Shown here piece after piece: positions 10,225 to 17,739 of a stretch of DNA of 64,000 bases; position 1 is the first letter of the stretch; each line of letters begins with the position of its first letter. The DNA comes from Novosphingobium fuchskuhlense. Lineage in GTDB: Bacteria; Pseudomonadota; Alphaproteobacteria; Sphingomonadales; Sphingomonadaceae. A program made the position numbers and the translations under genes. Below the pieces are notes generated by a model. It saw only the letters and a list, made by a program, of their open reading frames with translations, had not been told where the DNA came from and did not search any database. Location of the stretch: NCBI RefSeq assembly GCF_001519075.1, contig NZ_KQ954244.1, positions 1,009,934 to 1,073,933 on the forward strand. The letters are read 5' to 3'.

Positions 10225-10251
10225 ATACCGTTCGTTTTAAGTGAACGATAT
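10225..10251. promoter_or_regulatory. LysR-type operator dyad CGTTC-N9-GAACG
   Basis: Inverted repeat with 5-bp perfect inner arms (10229-10233 and 10243-10247), extending to 9-bp arms with one mismatch. It contains the T-N11-A signature of LysR boxes. It lies between divergent dabB and the LysR gene and covers the LysR start codon, as expected for an autoregulated regulator that also controls dabBA. Confidence 0.6.
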
Positions 10252-11146
10252 GGGTGAGCTCAATTACAACCATCTCCGCTATTTCTGGGCCGTCGCGCAG
10301 GACGGCAACCTCTCGCGGACGGCGGAACGGCTCCATGTCTCGCAGTCCGCGTTATCGGTGCAGATCCGCAAGCTCGAGGATCGTCTCGGTCATGCGCTGT
10401 TTGAACGTCGGGGCCGCGCGCTGCACCTGACCGAGGCGGGCCGCATCACGCTCGATCATGCCGAAGCGATCTTCGCGACCGGCGATGAACTGCTCGGCAC
10501 GCTCAAGGAAACCGGCGCGGCGCGGCAGGCGGTGCGGATCGGCGCGCTCGCCACACTTTCGCGCAATTTCCAGATCAGCTTCGTGGAACCGCTGCTGGCC
10601 CGCGCCGATATCGAAGTCGTGCTGCGCTCGGGCAGCCAGGCCGAGTTGCTCGGCGCTTTGCAGTCGCTCGGGCTCGATGCCATTCTCACCGATCAGGCTC
10701 CCGCCAGCGATGCGCTGACCCCCTTCATCGTCCATCGCCTGTCGGAGCAGCCGGTCAGCCTTGTCGGCGCACCGGCGTTGCTGGGCGAGACGCGCGCCGT
10801 GGCGGAGTTGCTGCGGGTGCATCCGGTGGTCCTGCCGGCTGCGGGCAGCGGCATGCGGGTCGGCTTCGATGCGCTCGTCGACCGGCTCGGCCTGCGCCCG
10901 CAGATCGCCGCGGAAGTGGATGACATGGCGATGATGCGCCTCATCGTGCGTGAGGGTCATGCGCTGGGGGTGCTCCCCCCGATCGCGGTGCGCGACGAAC
11001 TCGCCGACGGCACGCTCGCGGAGGCCGAAGCACTGCCGGGGATTGCCGAGACGTTTCTGGCCGTCACCACCCAGCGGCGGTTTCCCAATCCGGTGGTGCG
11101 TGACCTCATCGACCGGGCCATGCGCGACCGGTTCGACAACGCTTGA
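10250..11146 (+). CDS. LysR-family regulator, probable regulator of dabBA
   Basis: Protein of 298 aa. The N-terminal winged helix-turn-helix reads NYNHLRYFWAVAQDGNLSRTA followed by HVSQSALSVQIRKLE, the classic LysR recognition region, and the C-terminal 200 residues form the substrate-binding domain. The N-terminus resembles the NhaR-like branch. Divergent placement beside dabB and the dyad over its own start suggest that it controls the carbon uptake operon and itself; the effector could be a carbon metabolite (inference). I chose ATG 10250 (MGELNYN). GTG 10241 in frame is an alternative. Neither has a clear Shine-Dalgarno site, so translation may be leaderless. Confidence 0.85.
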   Translation: MGELNYNHLRYFWAVAQDGNLSRTAERLHVSQSALSVQIRKLEDRLGHALFERRGRALHLTEAGRITLDHAEAIFATGDELLGTLKETGAARQAVRIGALATLSRNFQISFVEPLLARADIEVVLRSGSQAELLGALQSLGLDAILTDQAPASDALTPFIVHRLSEQPVSLVGAPALLGETRAVAELLRVHPVVLPAAGSGMRVGFDALVDRLGLRPQIAAEVDDMAMMRLIVREGHALGVLPPIAVRDELADGTLAEAEALPGIAETFLAVTTQRRFPNPVVRDLIDRAMRDRFDNA

Positions 11147-11207
11147 ACGCGGCAGTGCTCCGCGATTCTCACACAGCCCCTGTCTATAATTGCAAATTCC
11201 GTTCAAG

Positions 11208-11290
11208 TTGACATTGATATTTATCAAAATAAAAATAAAATAAAAAACACTTAAATTAGATTAAATATTTCCCATCTCCTGCAAAGGAGG
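11208..11290 (+). promoter_or_regulatory. AT-rich promoter and full Shine-Dalgarno for the TauD-like gene
   Basis: TTGACA at 11208-11213 is a perfect -35 box, with a TAAAAA -10 candidate at 11230-11235 (16-bp spacing) inside a tract of almost pure A and T from 11214 to 11270. A TATAAT hexamer also sits at 11185-11190. AAAGGAGG at 11283-11290 is a full Shine-Dalgarno 10 bases before the ATG. This is the strongest set of expression signals in the window. Confidence 0.65.
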
Positions 11291-11300
11291 TGAGCCAATT

Positions 11301-12128
11301 ATGGCTTTTTATGATGTGAAGAGTGAGCAGTCTTCAGGTCTTGGCAAGCCGATCATGACGCTGGATCGAGGCGCTCTGGCCGATCTGCTGATCGGTGACC
11401 GGGATTGGCTGCTGACAAGGCTTGAAGACATGGAAGTTATTGTCGTCCGGCAGGCGTTCTGTCCGGAGCGGCCGCTGCGTTCGTTTGCAGACCGGCTTGA
11501 TGCCATGCTCCACGGACCGCTTGCCCCAGCACGCCTTCCAGTCCCCGAGGACTACCTCATCGTCGGCGATCCCAAGGTGTCCGCGCTCGCTGAATACGTG
11601 CGCAACGGCCACATCTCGGAAAGCGATCATGTGCTGGGCCATGCGCCCGGCGGCGTCTCCATCATGGCGATCCCGGGCATGGGCAGCAGTGCGGCACCGA
11701 CCGAGTTTGCCTGCACGGCAGCCGCGTGGGACGGCCTGATGCCCGCCGAACAGCGAGAGCTTGCGTCCCACACCGTGCTGCATGGTTTCTGGCACGACCG
11801 GCTTTACCACGAGCGGGAGCCGCGCCACGAGGCGCTGATGCAGTGGATGGCCCGGCAAAGCATGGAGTTGCCGCTGGTCCAGCCGCTCCCCGGCGGCCGC
11901 CATGGCCTGCTGCTCGATGATACGGCGATTCAGATCGCGGGCATCGAATTCCTGGAAAGCGAAGCCTTCCTCGGCGGTCTGCGTACGTGGGTGACGCAGC
12001 CTGCCTTCGTCTACCGGCACACTTGGCAACCGGGTGATCTGGTCATCTGGAACAGTGCTTCGGTGCTCTACCGCCAGCTTCCGCGTCCGGATAACCCGAT
12101 GTGGAAGATGGCGCAGGGCCGGCGCTGA
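11301..12128 (+). CDS. TauD/TfdA-like protein lacking catalytic iron ligands
   Basis: Protein of 275 aa with the fold pattern of TauD/TfdA 2-oxoglutarate dioxygenases: an LHGP-like block near residue 70, AIPGM and TEFACTAAAWDGL in the middle, and YRHTWQPGDLVIWNSASVLYRQ near the end. In active enzymes the iron is held by WHTD (HxD) and a distal histidine after the WDN strand (LHRA). Here the first site reads SESD and the second LYRQ, so both histidines are replaced and only the aspartate remains. It is therefore probably a non-catalytic or altered member. It sits alone between the LysR gene and a strong terminator, with exceptional promoter and ribosome-binding signals. A biological role cannot be stated. 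Confidence 0.7.
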   Translation: MAFYDVKSEQSSGLGKPIMTLDRGALADLLIGDRDWLLTRLEDMEVIVVRQAFCPERPLRSFADRLDAMLHGPLAPARLPVPEDYLIVGDPKVSALAEYVRNGHISESDHVLGHAPGGVSIMAIPGMGSSAAPTEFACTAAAWDGLMPAEQRELASHTVLHGFWHDRLYHEREPRHEALMQWMARQSMELPLVQPLPGGRHGLLLDDTAIQIAGIEFLESEAFLGGLRTWVTQPAFVYRHTWQPGDLVIWNSASVLYRQLPRPDNPMWKMAQGRR

Positions 12129-12158
12129 AGACGCCCTGATCCAGCGGAGGAGGCGGCA

Positions 12159-12192
12159 GCCCGGTCGGCCCTGAACCGACCGGGCGCTTTTT
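12159..12192 (+). terminator. Intrinsic terminator after the TauD-like gene
   Basis: A 10-bp perfect stem (GCCCGGTCGG with CCGACCGGGC), a 7-base loop, and a T-run (CTTTTTG). It ends the single-gene unit 11301-12128. Confidence 0.85.
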
Positions 12193-12276
12193 GTTGTCAT
12201 TTCGGTACCAACGGATCGGCACTTGTCAGCAAAGCTGCATCATTCGGAGTCGGAGAATCGGTCAGACTCTGCTCCT

Positions 12277-12294
12277 AGCCGTTACTAGACGGCT
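12277..12294. promoter_or_regulatory. 18-bp dyad AGCCGT-N6-ACGGCT upstream of the flavodoxin-fold gene
   Basis: Perfect 6-bp arms around TACTAG, 53 bases before the downstream ATG. It could be an operator or a leader hairpin; there is no T-run. Confidence 0.3.
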
Positions 12295-12346
12295 GCTTGT
12301 TTCAGGCCTGTCCAACCCTTCGCACCGCGCCGGAAGACCACTGCCG

Positions 12347-12949
12347 ATGAATGCACTTGCCCTCCTGCCTGCCGTACCCCCCCGCCAGGCCTGGATTCAA
12401 GCGCAGCTTGCTGGCGTTGTGGACCTGGTCGCGGATCATGTGCCTGAACTGGATGTGCGCTATCGCGATCTTGCGGGCCTCAAGGGGGGCGAAGTGGCCT
12501 GTCCGGACACGCTGGTGCGTGAGCTGGAGGAGGCTGAATTGCTGGTCATCGGCGCGCCAATTGGCCACCATCCGACGACGCCGGCCCTTGCCGAATGGTA
12601 TCGCCGCAGCCGCGCCAGCAAGGGCTTCGGCGCGCCGCTCTATGCGATGGGCCTGCATCCGGGATTGCAGGCCTGGTTCGCACAGGTGATCCGCGCCGAC
12701 CGGACGTTTCGTTACAGCGCGCGGGGCCCTGAAGGCCTGCTTACTGGCAAGAAGGCCATTGTGCTCGCCGCTCAGACCGGGCCCTGGCACAGCGAGGCGC
12801 TGACCACGCACCAGGTTCACTGCATCCACACCCAGCTGCGCTTCATGGGTATCGATGAGATCGCGACTATCGCATCCGACCGCGATGCCGATCCGGCGCG
12901 TCGTCCCCGCCGCTGGCAGGCGCGCCTGCCCCAGGCGCTCGCGGCCTGA
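12347..12949 (+). CDS. Flavodoxin-fold NAD(P)H dehydrogenase / azoreductase-like protein
   Basis: Protein of 200 aa resembling FMN-dependent NADH-azoreductases (AzoR family). Supporting blocks are DVRYRDLAGL, EAELLVIGAPIGHH, the substrate-side loop ARGPEGLLTGKKAIVLAAQTGPW and THQVHCIHTQLRFMGI. The usual N-terminal strand with a serine-rich FMN-phosphate loop is not recognisable; instead the protein opens ALLPAVPPRQAWIQAQL, so cofactor binding may be weakened or changed. The start is ATG 12347, with GGAAG 11 bases upstream; further upstream frame has no good start. It is convergent with guaA and has no obvious operon partner. Confidence 0.7.
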   Translation: MNALALLPAVPPRQAWIQAQLAGVVDLVADHVPELDVRYRDLAGLKGGEVACPDTLVRELEEAELLVIGAPIGHHPTTPALAEWYRRSRASKGFGAPLYAMGLHPGLQAWFAQVIRADRTFRYSARGPEGLLTGKKAIVLAAQTGPWHSEALTTHQVHCIHTQLRFMGIDEIATIASDRDADPARRPRRWQARLPQALAA

Positions 12950-12979
12950 GGCAGCGCGCGCGCCTGATCCGCAGCGCGA

Positions 12980-14554
12980 TCACTCCCACTCGATCGTGCC
13001 GGGCGGCTTCGAGGTGTAGTCGTAGACCACGCGGTTGATGCCCTTGACCTCGTTGACGATGCGCGTCGCCACTCGGCTGAGAAAGCCTGCATCGAAAGGA
13101 TAGATGTCGGCGGTCATGCCATCGGTCGAGGTGACGGCGCGCAGCGCACAGACGCTATCATATGTGCGGAAATCGCCCATCACGCCCACGGTCTTGACCG
13201 GCAGCAAAACCGCAAAAGCCTGCCAGATCGCATCGTAAAGCCCGGCGCTGCGGATCTCCTCGAGATAGATTGCGTCGGCCTTGCGCAGGATATCGCATTT
13301 CTCGCGCGTCACTTCGCCGGGGATGCGGATGGCCAGGCCCGGGCCGGGGAAAGGGTGACGGCCGACGAAGATTTCCGGCAGGCCCAGTTCGCGGCCCAGC
13401 GCGCGGACTTCGTCCTTGAACAGCTCGCGCAAGGGTTCGACGAGCTTCATGTTCATCCGCTCGGGCAGTCCGCCGACGTTGTGGTGGCTCTTGATCGTCA
13501 CCGAAGGTCCGCCGGTGAACGAGACGCTCTCGATCACGTCGGGATAGAGCGTGCCCTGCGCAAGGAAATCGGCGCCGCCCACCTGCTTCGCCTCGGCCTC
13601 GAACACGTCGATGAAGGTCTTGCCGATGAACTTGCGCTTGGCTTCGGGGTCGGTGACGCCCGCTAGGCCGCCCAGGAACAGCGCCGAAACGTCCTTGTGG
13701 ACGAGCGGAATGTTGTAATGATTGCGGAACAGGCTCACGACCTGCTCGGCCTCGCCCATTCGCATGAGGCCGTGATCGACGAAAACGCAGGTGAGCTGAT
13801 CGCCGATCGCTTCGTGGATGAGCACCGCTGCAACGGCCGAATCGACACCGCCCGAAAGTCCGCAGATCACGCGGCTGTCGCCCACCTGCTCGCGAATTTC
13901 GGCGATCTTGGTCTTGCGAAACTCCGCCATGGTCCAATCGCCGGCGCACCCGCAGACGTGGCGCACAAAGTTGGCGATGAGTTTGCCGCCATCGGGCGTG
14001 TGGACCACTTCGGGGTGGAACTGGGTTCCGTAATAGCGCTTCTCGTCGTTCGCGACGACGGCGAAGTGCGCGCCATCGGACATCGCGACGGTGCGGAAGC
14101 CGGGCGCGAACTGCGTCACCTTGTCCTCGTGGCTCATCCACACCTGGTGGCGCTCGCCAACGGCCCAGAGCCCGTCGAACAGCACGCAGGGTTCGGTCAC
14201 CGTCAGGAAGGTGCGACCGAATTCACCGGAGTCGCCGGGTTCGACCGTGCCGCCAAGCTGATGGCTCATCACTTGCTGGCCGTAGCAGATGCCAAGGATG
14301 GGCAGGCCGCTGTCGAACAGCACCTGCGGCGCGCGCGGGCTGCCTTCGGCGGGCACGCTGGCCGGGGAGCCGGAGAGAATGATGCCCTTGGGCTTCATCC
14401 GGTGGAAGGCGGCTTCGGCCTGGGTGAACGGGGCGATCTCGGAGTAGACACCCGCCTCACGGACACGGCGCGCGATCAACTGAGTGACCTGGCTGCCGAA
14501 GTCGACGATCAGGATGGACTCCGGCAGGCTCGATTCTGAAGGCTGTGTGCTCAT
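12980..14554 (-). CDS. guaA: GMP synthase (glutamine-hydrolysing)
   Basis: Cytosolic enzyme of 524 aa that converts XMP to GMP using ATP and glutamine, the last step of GMP synthesis. The N-terminal class I glutamine amidotransferase domain has the nucleophile C90 in GICYGQQ and the FHPEVVHT histidine/glutamate pair. The ATP pyrophosphatase domain follows with [12 protein letters not shown], and the C-terminal dimerisation domain ends in the family tail [11 protein letters not shown] 14554 (MSTQPSE) is the start that gives the usual length; the longer frame has no support. The 5' region is AT-rich and shared with a divergent small gene. Confidence 0.97.
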   Translation of the reverse strand: MSTQPSESSLPESILIVDFGSQVTQLIARRVREAGVYSEIAPFTQAEAAFHRMKPKGIILSGSPASVPAEGSPRAPQVLFDSGLPILGICYGQQVMSHQLGGTVEPGDSGEFGRTFLTVTEPCVLFDGLWAVGERHQVWMSHEDKVTQFAPGFRTVAMSDGAHFAVVANDEKRYYGTQFHPEVVHTPDGGKLIANFVRHVCGCAGDWTMAEFRKTKIAEIREQVGDSRVICGLSGGVDSAVAAVLIHEAIGDQLTCVFVDHGLMRMGEAEQVVSLFRNHYNIPLVHKDVSALFLGGLAGVTDPEAKRKFIGKTFIDVFEAEAKQVGGADFLAQGTLYPDVIESVSFTGGPSVTIKSHHNVGGLPERMNMKLVEPLRELFKDEVRALGRELGLPEIFVGRHPFPGPGLAIRIPGEVTREKCDILRKADAIYLEEIRSAGLYDAIWQAFAVLLPVKTVGVMGDFRTYDSVCALRAVTSTDGMTADIYPFDAGFLSRVATRIVNEVKGINRVVYDYTSKPPGTIEWE

Positions 14555-14897
14555 GACAGGCGGATAATGGGCAGCGCCGCACCTGTCCAGCGAGGGCGGA
14601 AAAAAGGCGGAGAATGCGATTGCGCACTGTGCATCTGGTTTATAAAATGTTTTAGTATTGAAATATTCGTGCTTCCCCAAAGGGCATTGGATCGGAAAAG
14701 CCTGATATTTCAATATATCAGTAGTGAATCAGGATTGGTTGCGTATATTGCAACTGTACTTGCCTCGTTCGCACTTGCAGCACGCGTCGGAAAGGCTATT
14801 TGCGCCCTCGTTCCAAACGCACTGCGCAATCCACCACCCTGCCGGCGCGAGAAGAACGGGAGAGGTCCCCTGAAAGAGCCCAAAACAGGAGGACACT
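14555..14897. promoter_or_regulatory. AT-rich divergent regulatory region, guaA / 27-aa peptide gene
   Basis: About 340 bases without a standard gene. From 14636 to 14760 it is much more AT-rich than its surroundings. It contains TTTATAAA (14639-14646), usable as a -10 box on either strand, a dyad CTGATAT-N6-ATATCAG (14702-14721), and TTGC-N7-GCAA (14739-14753). These are likely promoter/operator elements for guaA on the minus strand and the peptide gene on the plus strand. No tRNA or riboswitch pattern is seen. Confidence 0.5.
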
Positions 14898-14981
14898 ATG
14901 CGTAATATCACTTCGGCCATCGTTTCGCTCGTTCTGGCTGCTGGCATCAGCGGCATGTTCTTCGGCGCCACGCTCGTCTGA
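14898..14981 (+). CDS. Small 27-aa hydrophobic membrane peptide
   Basis: Short open frame of 27 codons plus stop, beginning MRNITSAIVSL and ending FFGATLV. It has an ideal AGGAGG Shine-Dalgarno 6 bases before the ATG, one charged residue (R2) and a continuous hydrophobic stretch long enough for one membrane helix. It is followed by two hairpins, the second a near-perfect terminator, so it looks like a complete one-gene transcription unit. Possible roles are a small membrane protein, a type I toxin-like peptide or a leader peptide for gluQ 112 bases downstream; the codons show no enrichment in Glu or Gln that would point to attenuation. I do not recognise the family. Confidence 0.6.
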   Translation: MRNITSAIVSLVLAAGISGMFFGATLV

Positions 14982-15000
14982 GCGCGTTGACGTGAGCGTT

Positions 15001-15017
15001 ATCCCGCAGGACGGGAT
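15001..15017 (+). other. Hairpin ATCCCG-N5-CGGGAT in the 3' UTR of the small peptide gene
   Basis: Perfect 6-bp stem without a T-run, 19 bases after the peptide stop and just upstream of the terminator. It may stabilise or structure the short transcript. Confidence 0.4.
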
Positions 15018-15025
15018 TCCACCGG

Positions 15026-15065
15026 AAAACGGCTGCCTTACCCTTTAAGGCAGCCGTTTTTGTTT
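15026..15065 (+). terminator. Strong intrinsic terminator after the 27-aa peptide gene
   Basis: Perfect 15-bp stem (AAAACGGCTGCCTTA with its complement), a 5-base loop CCCTT and a TTTTTGTTTT tail. Its A-rich 5' arm lets it act on both strands. gluQ begins 29 bases later. Confidence 0.9.
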
Positions 15066-15093
15066 TCGGGCCGTGCGGCTAAAGCTGGCGCGC

Positions 15094-15948
15094 ATGACCG
15101 GTCCGATCATCACCCGCTTTGCGCCCAGTCCGAATGGCCCGCTGCATCTGGGCCATGCCTATGCCGCCATCGTCGCCCACGATCGCGCCGCGCAGTCAGG
15201 CGGGCGTTTTCTCCTGCGCATCGAAGATATCGACGGCGCGCGCAGCCGATCGGAACTCGCGGACGAATTTCGCGCCGACCTCGCCTGGCTTGGTCTGGCG
15301 TTTGAGGAGGTCCCTGCCCAGTCGACCCGTATTGAACGCTACCGCGAGGCAGCAAACAATCTGCGCGCGATGGGCCTCCTCTATCCGTGCCGCTGCACCC
15401 GCGCCGAAGTGGCCGCTGCCGCCACCCTCCATGGGCCGGACGGGCCGATCTATCCCGGCACCTGCCTGCGCAATCCGCCTCTGGCGTGCCCCGATCCGGT
15501 CTGGCGGCTCGACGTCGAGCAGGCGTCCGAACTGGCGGGACCGCTAACCTGGTTCGATGAACGCCGCGGACCGCAGGGTGCGCGTCCAGCCATGCTCGGC
15601 GATGTCGTGATCTGGCGCCGCGATGCGCCGGCCAGCTATCATCTTGCCGCCACGCTCGATGATGCCGAGGACGGCGTGACCGTGGTCACGCGCGGGGCCG
15701 ACCTGTTTGCCGCGACGCATATCCACCGTCTGCTGCAAGTCCTGCTCGGCCTTCCCGAGCCGCGCTGGCATCATCACCCGCTGCTTACCGGCCCTGATGG
15801 CCGCAAGCTCGCCAAGCGCCGGGACGCACCCTCGCTCGCGGATCGCCGCCGCGCCGGGGAGGATGGCCGCGCGCTGGCGGAAGCCCTGCGCGCTACCCGC
15901 TTTGACACTGGTGTTTCGCTCGATGACAGCCTAGACCTTGCGCCATGA
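15094..15948 (+). CDS. gluQ: Glutamyl-Q tRNA(Asp) synthetase
   Basis: Protein of 284 aa that activates glutamate and attaches it to queuosine in the anticodon of tRNA-Asp. It is a truncated class I glutamyl-tRNA synthetase core without an anticodon-binding domain. Visible motifs are RFAPSPNGPLHLGHA (HIGH-type HLGH at 18-21), the LLRIEDID strand, a zinc-site start CRCTRAE, and the KMSKS-like KLAKR near residue 240. ATG 15094 gives the canonical N-terminus; a GTG at 15073 is in frame but less likely. Its stop overlaps the next gene (ATGA). It lies just after a strong terminator, so it needs its own promoter or readthrough. Confidence 0.93.
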   Translation: MTGPIITRFAPSPNGPLHLGHAYAAIVAHDRAAQSGGRFLLRIEDIDGARSRSELADEFRADLAWLGLAFEEVPAQSTRIERYREAANNLRAMGLLYPCRCTRAEVAAAATLHGPDGPIYPGTCLRNPPLACPDPVWRLDVEQASELAGPLTWFDERRGPQGARPAMLGDVVIWRRDAPASYHLAATLDDAEDGVTVVTRGADLFAATHIHRLLQVLLGLPEPRWHHHPLLTGPDGRKLAKRRDAPSLADRRRAGEDGRALAEALRATRFDTGVSLDDSLDLAP

Positions 15949-16181
15949 CATTGCTCCTTGTTCCCGTGATCCTCATCCTGATGGGGCTTACCGTCTGGTC
16001 ACTCCTGCGCGGCATCGGCGCTTTCCTCAGCACCACCAAGGCTGATCTGGAAGGCGACGGCACGCGCGCAACCGAAATGCAGCTGCTGCAGAACAAGATG
16101 ATGTTCAACCGCATCAAGTATCAGGGTCTTGCCGTGGCCGTGGTCGCGGTGCTGCTGCTGTTCACCCACGGCGGCCGCTGA
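15945..16181 (+). CDS. HIG1 domain / twin transmembrane protein
   Basis: Small 78-aa inner membrane protein with two hydrophobic helices (about 3-20 and 58-74) and the family loop QLLQNKMMFNRIKYQG between them. Bacterial HIG1-domain proteins are linked by homology to mitochondrial respiratory supercomplex factors; their function in bacteria is not well established. The ATG overlaps the gluQ stop (ATGA), and a GTG-started adenosyltransferase gene follows 13 bases later, so the three are probably one operon. Confidence 0.85.
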   Translation: MTLLLVPVILILMGLTVWSLLRGIGAFLSTTKADLEGDGTRATEMQLLQNKMMFNRIKYQGLAVAVVAVLLLFTHGGR

Positions 16182-16194
16182 ACCCACCCGTCTC

Positions 16195-16770
16195 GTGGTC
16201 AAGCTCAACAAGATTTACACGCGCACCGGCGATGACGGCACGACGGGCCTCGTCGACGGCTCGCGCCGCGCCAAGCACGATCTGCGGCTCGAGGCGATCG
16301 GCGAGGTGGATGAACTCAACAGCATGGTCGGTTTCGCCGCGCTTGCGCTCGAGGCCGATCGCGCTGCCCCGCTGCGGCGAATTCAGAACGACCTGTTCGA
16401 TCTCGGCGCCGATCTTGCGACACCGCTGGGCGATATCGGCGGGGCCGATTTCACGCCTTCCGAAATGGTGCTGCGCATCGTCCCGGCCCAGCCCGAACGG
16501 CTCGAGGCGGAAATCGATGCGCTCAACGCCCAGCTTCCGCCGCTGACCAGTTTCATCCTGCCCGGCGGCAGCGAAGGCGCGGCGCGCGTCCATCTCGCCC
16601 GCACCATCACCCGCCGCGCCGAGCGCGCGGCCACCGCGCTTGCCGCTTCGGAGCCGGTGAATCCCGCGGCGCTCGCTTATCTCAACCGGCTTTCGGACTA
16701 TTTCTTTGTCCTCGCCCGCGCGATCAATGCCGGCAAGGATCCGCTGTGGGTGCCTGGCGCCTCGCGCTAG
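16195..16770 (+). CDS. PduO-type cob(I)alamin adenosyltransferase
   Basis: Cytosolic enzyme of 191 aa that makes adenosylcobalamin from cob(I)alamin and ATP. The N-terminal ATP loop TRTGDDGTTGL starts at residue 9, followed by GEVDELNSMVGFA, FILPGGS and the C-terminal block RLSDYFFVLARAIN, all typical of the PduO family. The start is GTG 16195 (MVKLNKIY); upstream frame is shadow of the HIG1 gene. In many alphaproteobacteria this gene is followed by etfB, etfA and a hydroxybutyryl-CoA dehydrogenase. Here the etf pair is missing and the dehydrogenase follows after 84 bases. Confidence 0.93.
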   Translation: MVKLNKIYTRTGDDGTTGLVDGSRRAKHDLRLEAIGEVDELNSMVGFAALALEADRAAPLRRIQNDLFDLGADLATPLGDIGGADFTPSEMVLRIVPAQPERLEAEIDALNAQLPPLTSFILPGGSEGAARVHLARTITRRAERAATALAASEPVNPAALAYLNRLSDYFFVLARAINAGKDPLWVPGASR

Positions 16771-16854
16771 CCGATCCTCTCAATTCCGCAGCTTCCCTCG
16801 CGCGCCAATCCCCACTAGTCAGCGCGCAAAGTGCATTCACGGGGGGTTCGTTTC

Positions 16855-17724
16855 ATGCAGACAATTGCAGTCATCGGCGCAGGGCAGATGGGTTCGGGCA
16901 TCGCCCAGGTTGCGGCCGCCTCGGGCAAGAGCGTGCTGCTTTCGGATATCTCGCTCGCCGTGGCAGAAGCCGCGCACGGCAAGATCGAGAAAGGCCTGAT
17001 GAAGCTGGCCGAGCGGGGCAAGATCCCTGCCGAAGACGCGGTCGCCACCGTATCGCGGATAACCCCTGTCGGCGACTACGCCCGCCTTGGTGAGGCTGAT
17101 CTCGTGATCGAGGCGGCGACCGAGCGCGAGGACATCAAGCACAAGATCTTCGAGGCAGCGGGCAAGCATCTCGGCGCCAGCGCGATCATGGCTACCAACA
17201 CTTCGTCGATCCCGATCACCCGCATGGCGGTTTCCTCACCCGATCCCGCGCGCTTTATCGGCATCCACTTCTTCAATCCCGTGCCCCTGATGAAGCTGGT
17301 CGAAGTCATCCCCGGCCTTGCCACCTCGGTGAGCACGATCGAGGCCGTCCGAGGCTTCGTCGCCGATATCGGCAAGGAAATCGTGCTCTCGCAGGATGAG
17401 CCGGGCTTCATCGTCAACCGCATCTTCGTCCCCTTCATCAACGAAGCGGCTTTCGTGCTGGGGTCTGGCACCGGTTCGATCCTGGATATCGACAAGGGTG
17501 TGAAGCTGGGGCTCAATCATCCGATGGGCCCGCTTGAACTGGCGGACTTCATCGGGCTCGATACCCTGCTCGAGATCATGAAGATCTACCTCGCCTCGAC
17601 CGGGGACCCGAAGTACCGCCCCGCGCCGCTGCTGCAGAAGTATGTCGAGGCCGGCTGGCTCGGCCGCAAGTCGGGCCGCGGCTTCTACGACTACAGCGGC
17701 GAGGTTCCTGTCCCGACCCGCTGA
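16855..17724 (+). CDS. 3-hydroxybutyryl-CoA dehydrogenase
   Basis: NAD(P)-dependent enzyme of 289 aa that interconverts 3-hydroxybutyryl-CoA and acetoacetyl-CoA, in fatty acid, butanoate or polyhydroxybutyrate metabolism. The Rossmann loop GAGQMG is at residues 8-13. ATNTSSIPIT and GIHFFNPVPLMKLVE carry the catalytic serine and histidine, and the C-terminal domain has DEPGFIVNRI, LGLNHPMGPLELADFIGLD and GRGFYDY. The start is ATG 16855 (MQTIAV), with a GGGGGG stretch upstream. It fits with the scoAB genes elsewhere in the window, which act on acetoacetyl-CoA. Confidence 0.95.
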   Translation: MQTIAVIGAGQMGSGIAQVAAASGKSVLLSDISLAVAEAAHGKIEKGLMKLAERGKIPAEDAVATVSRITPVGDYARLGEADLVIEAATEREDIKHKIFEAAGKHLGASAIMATNTSSIPITRMAVSSPDPARFIGIHFFNPVPLMKLVEVIPGLATSVSTIEAVRGFVADIGKEIVLSQDEPGFIVNRIFVPFINEAAFVLGSGTGSILDIDKGVKLGLNHPMGPLELADFIGLDTLLEIMKIYLASTGDPKYRPAPLLQKYVEAGWLGRKSGRGFYDYSGEVPVPTR

Positions 17725-17739
17725 TCTGCCGGATCGGCG

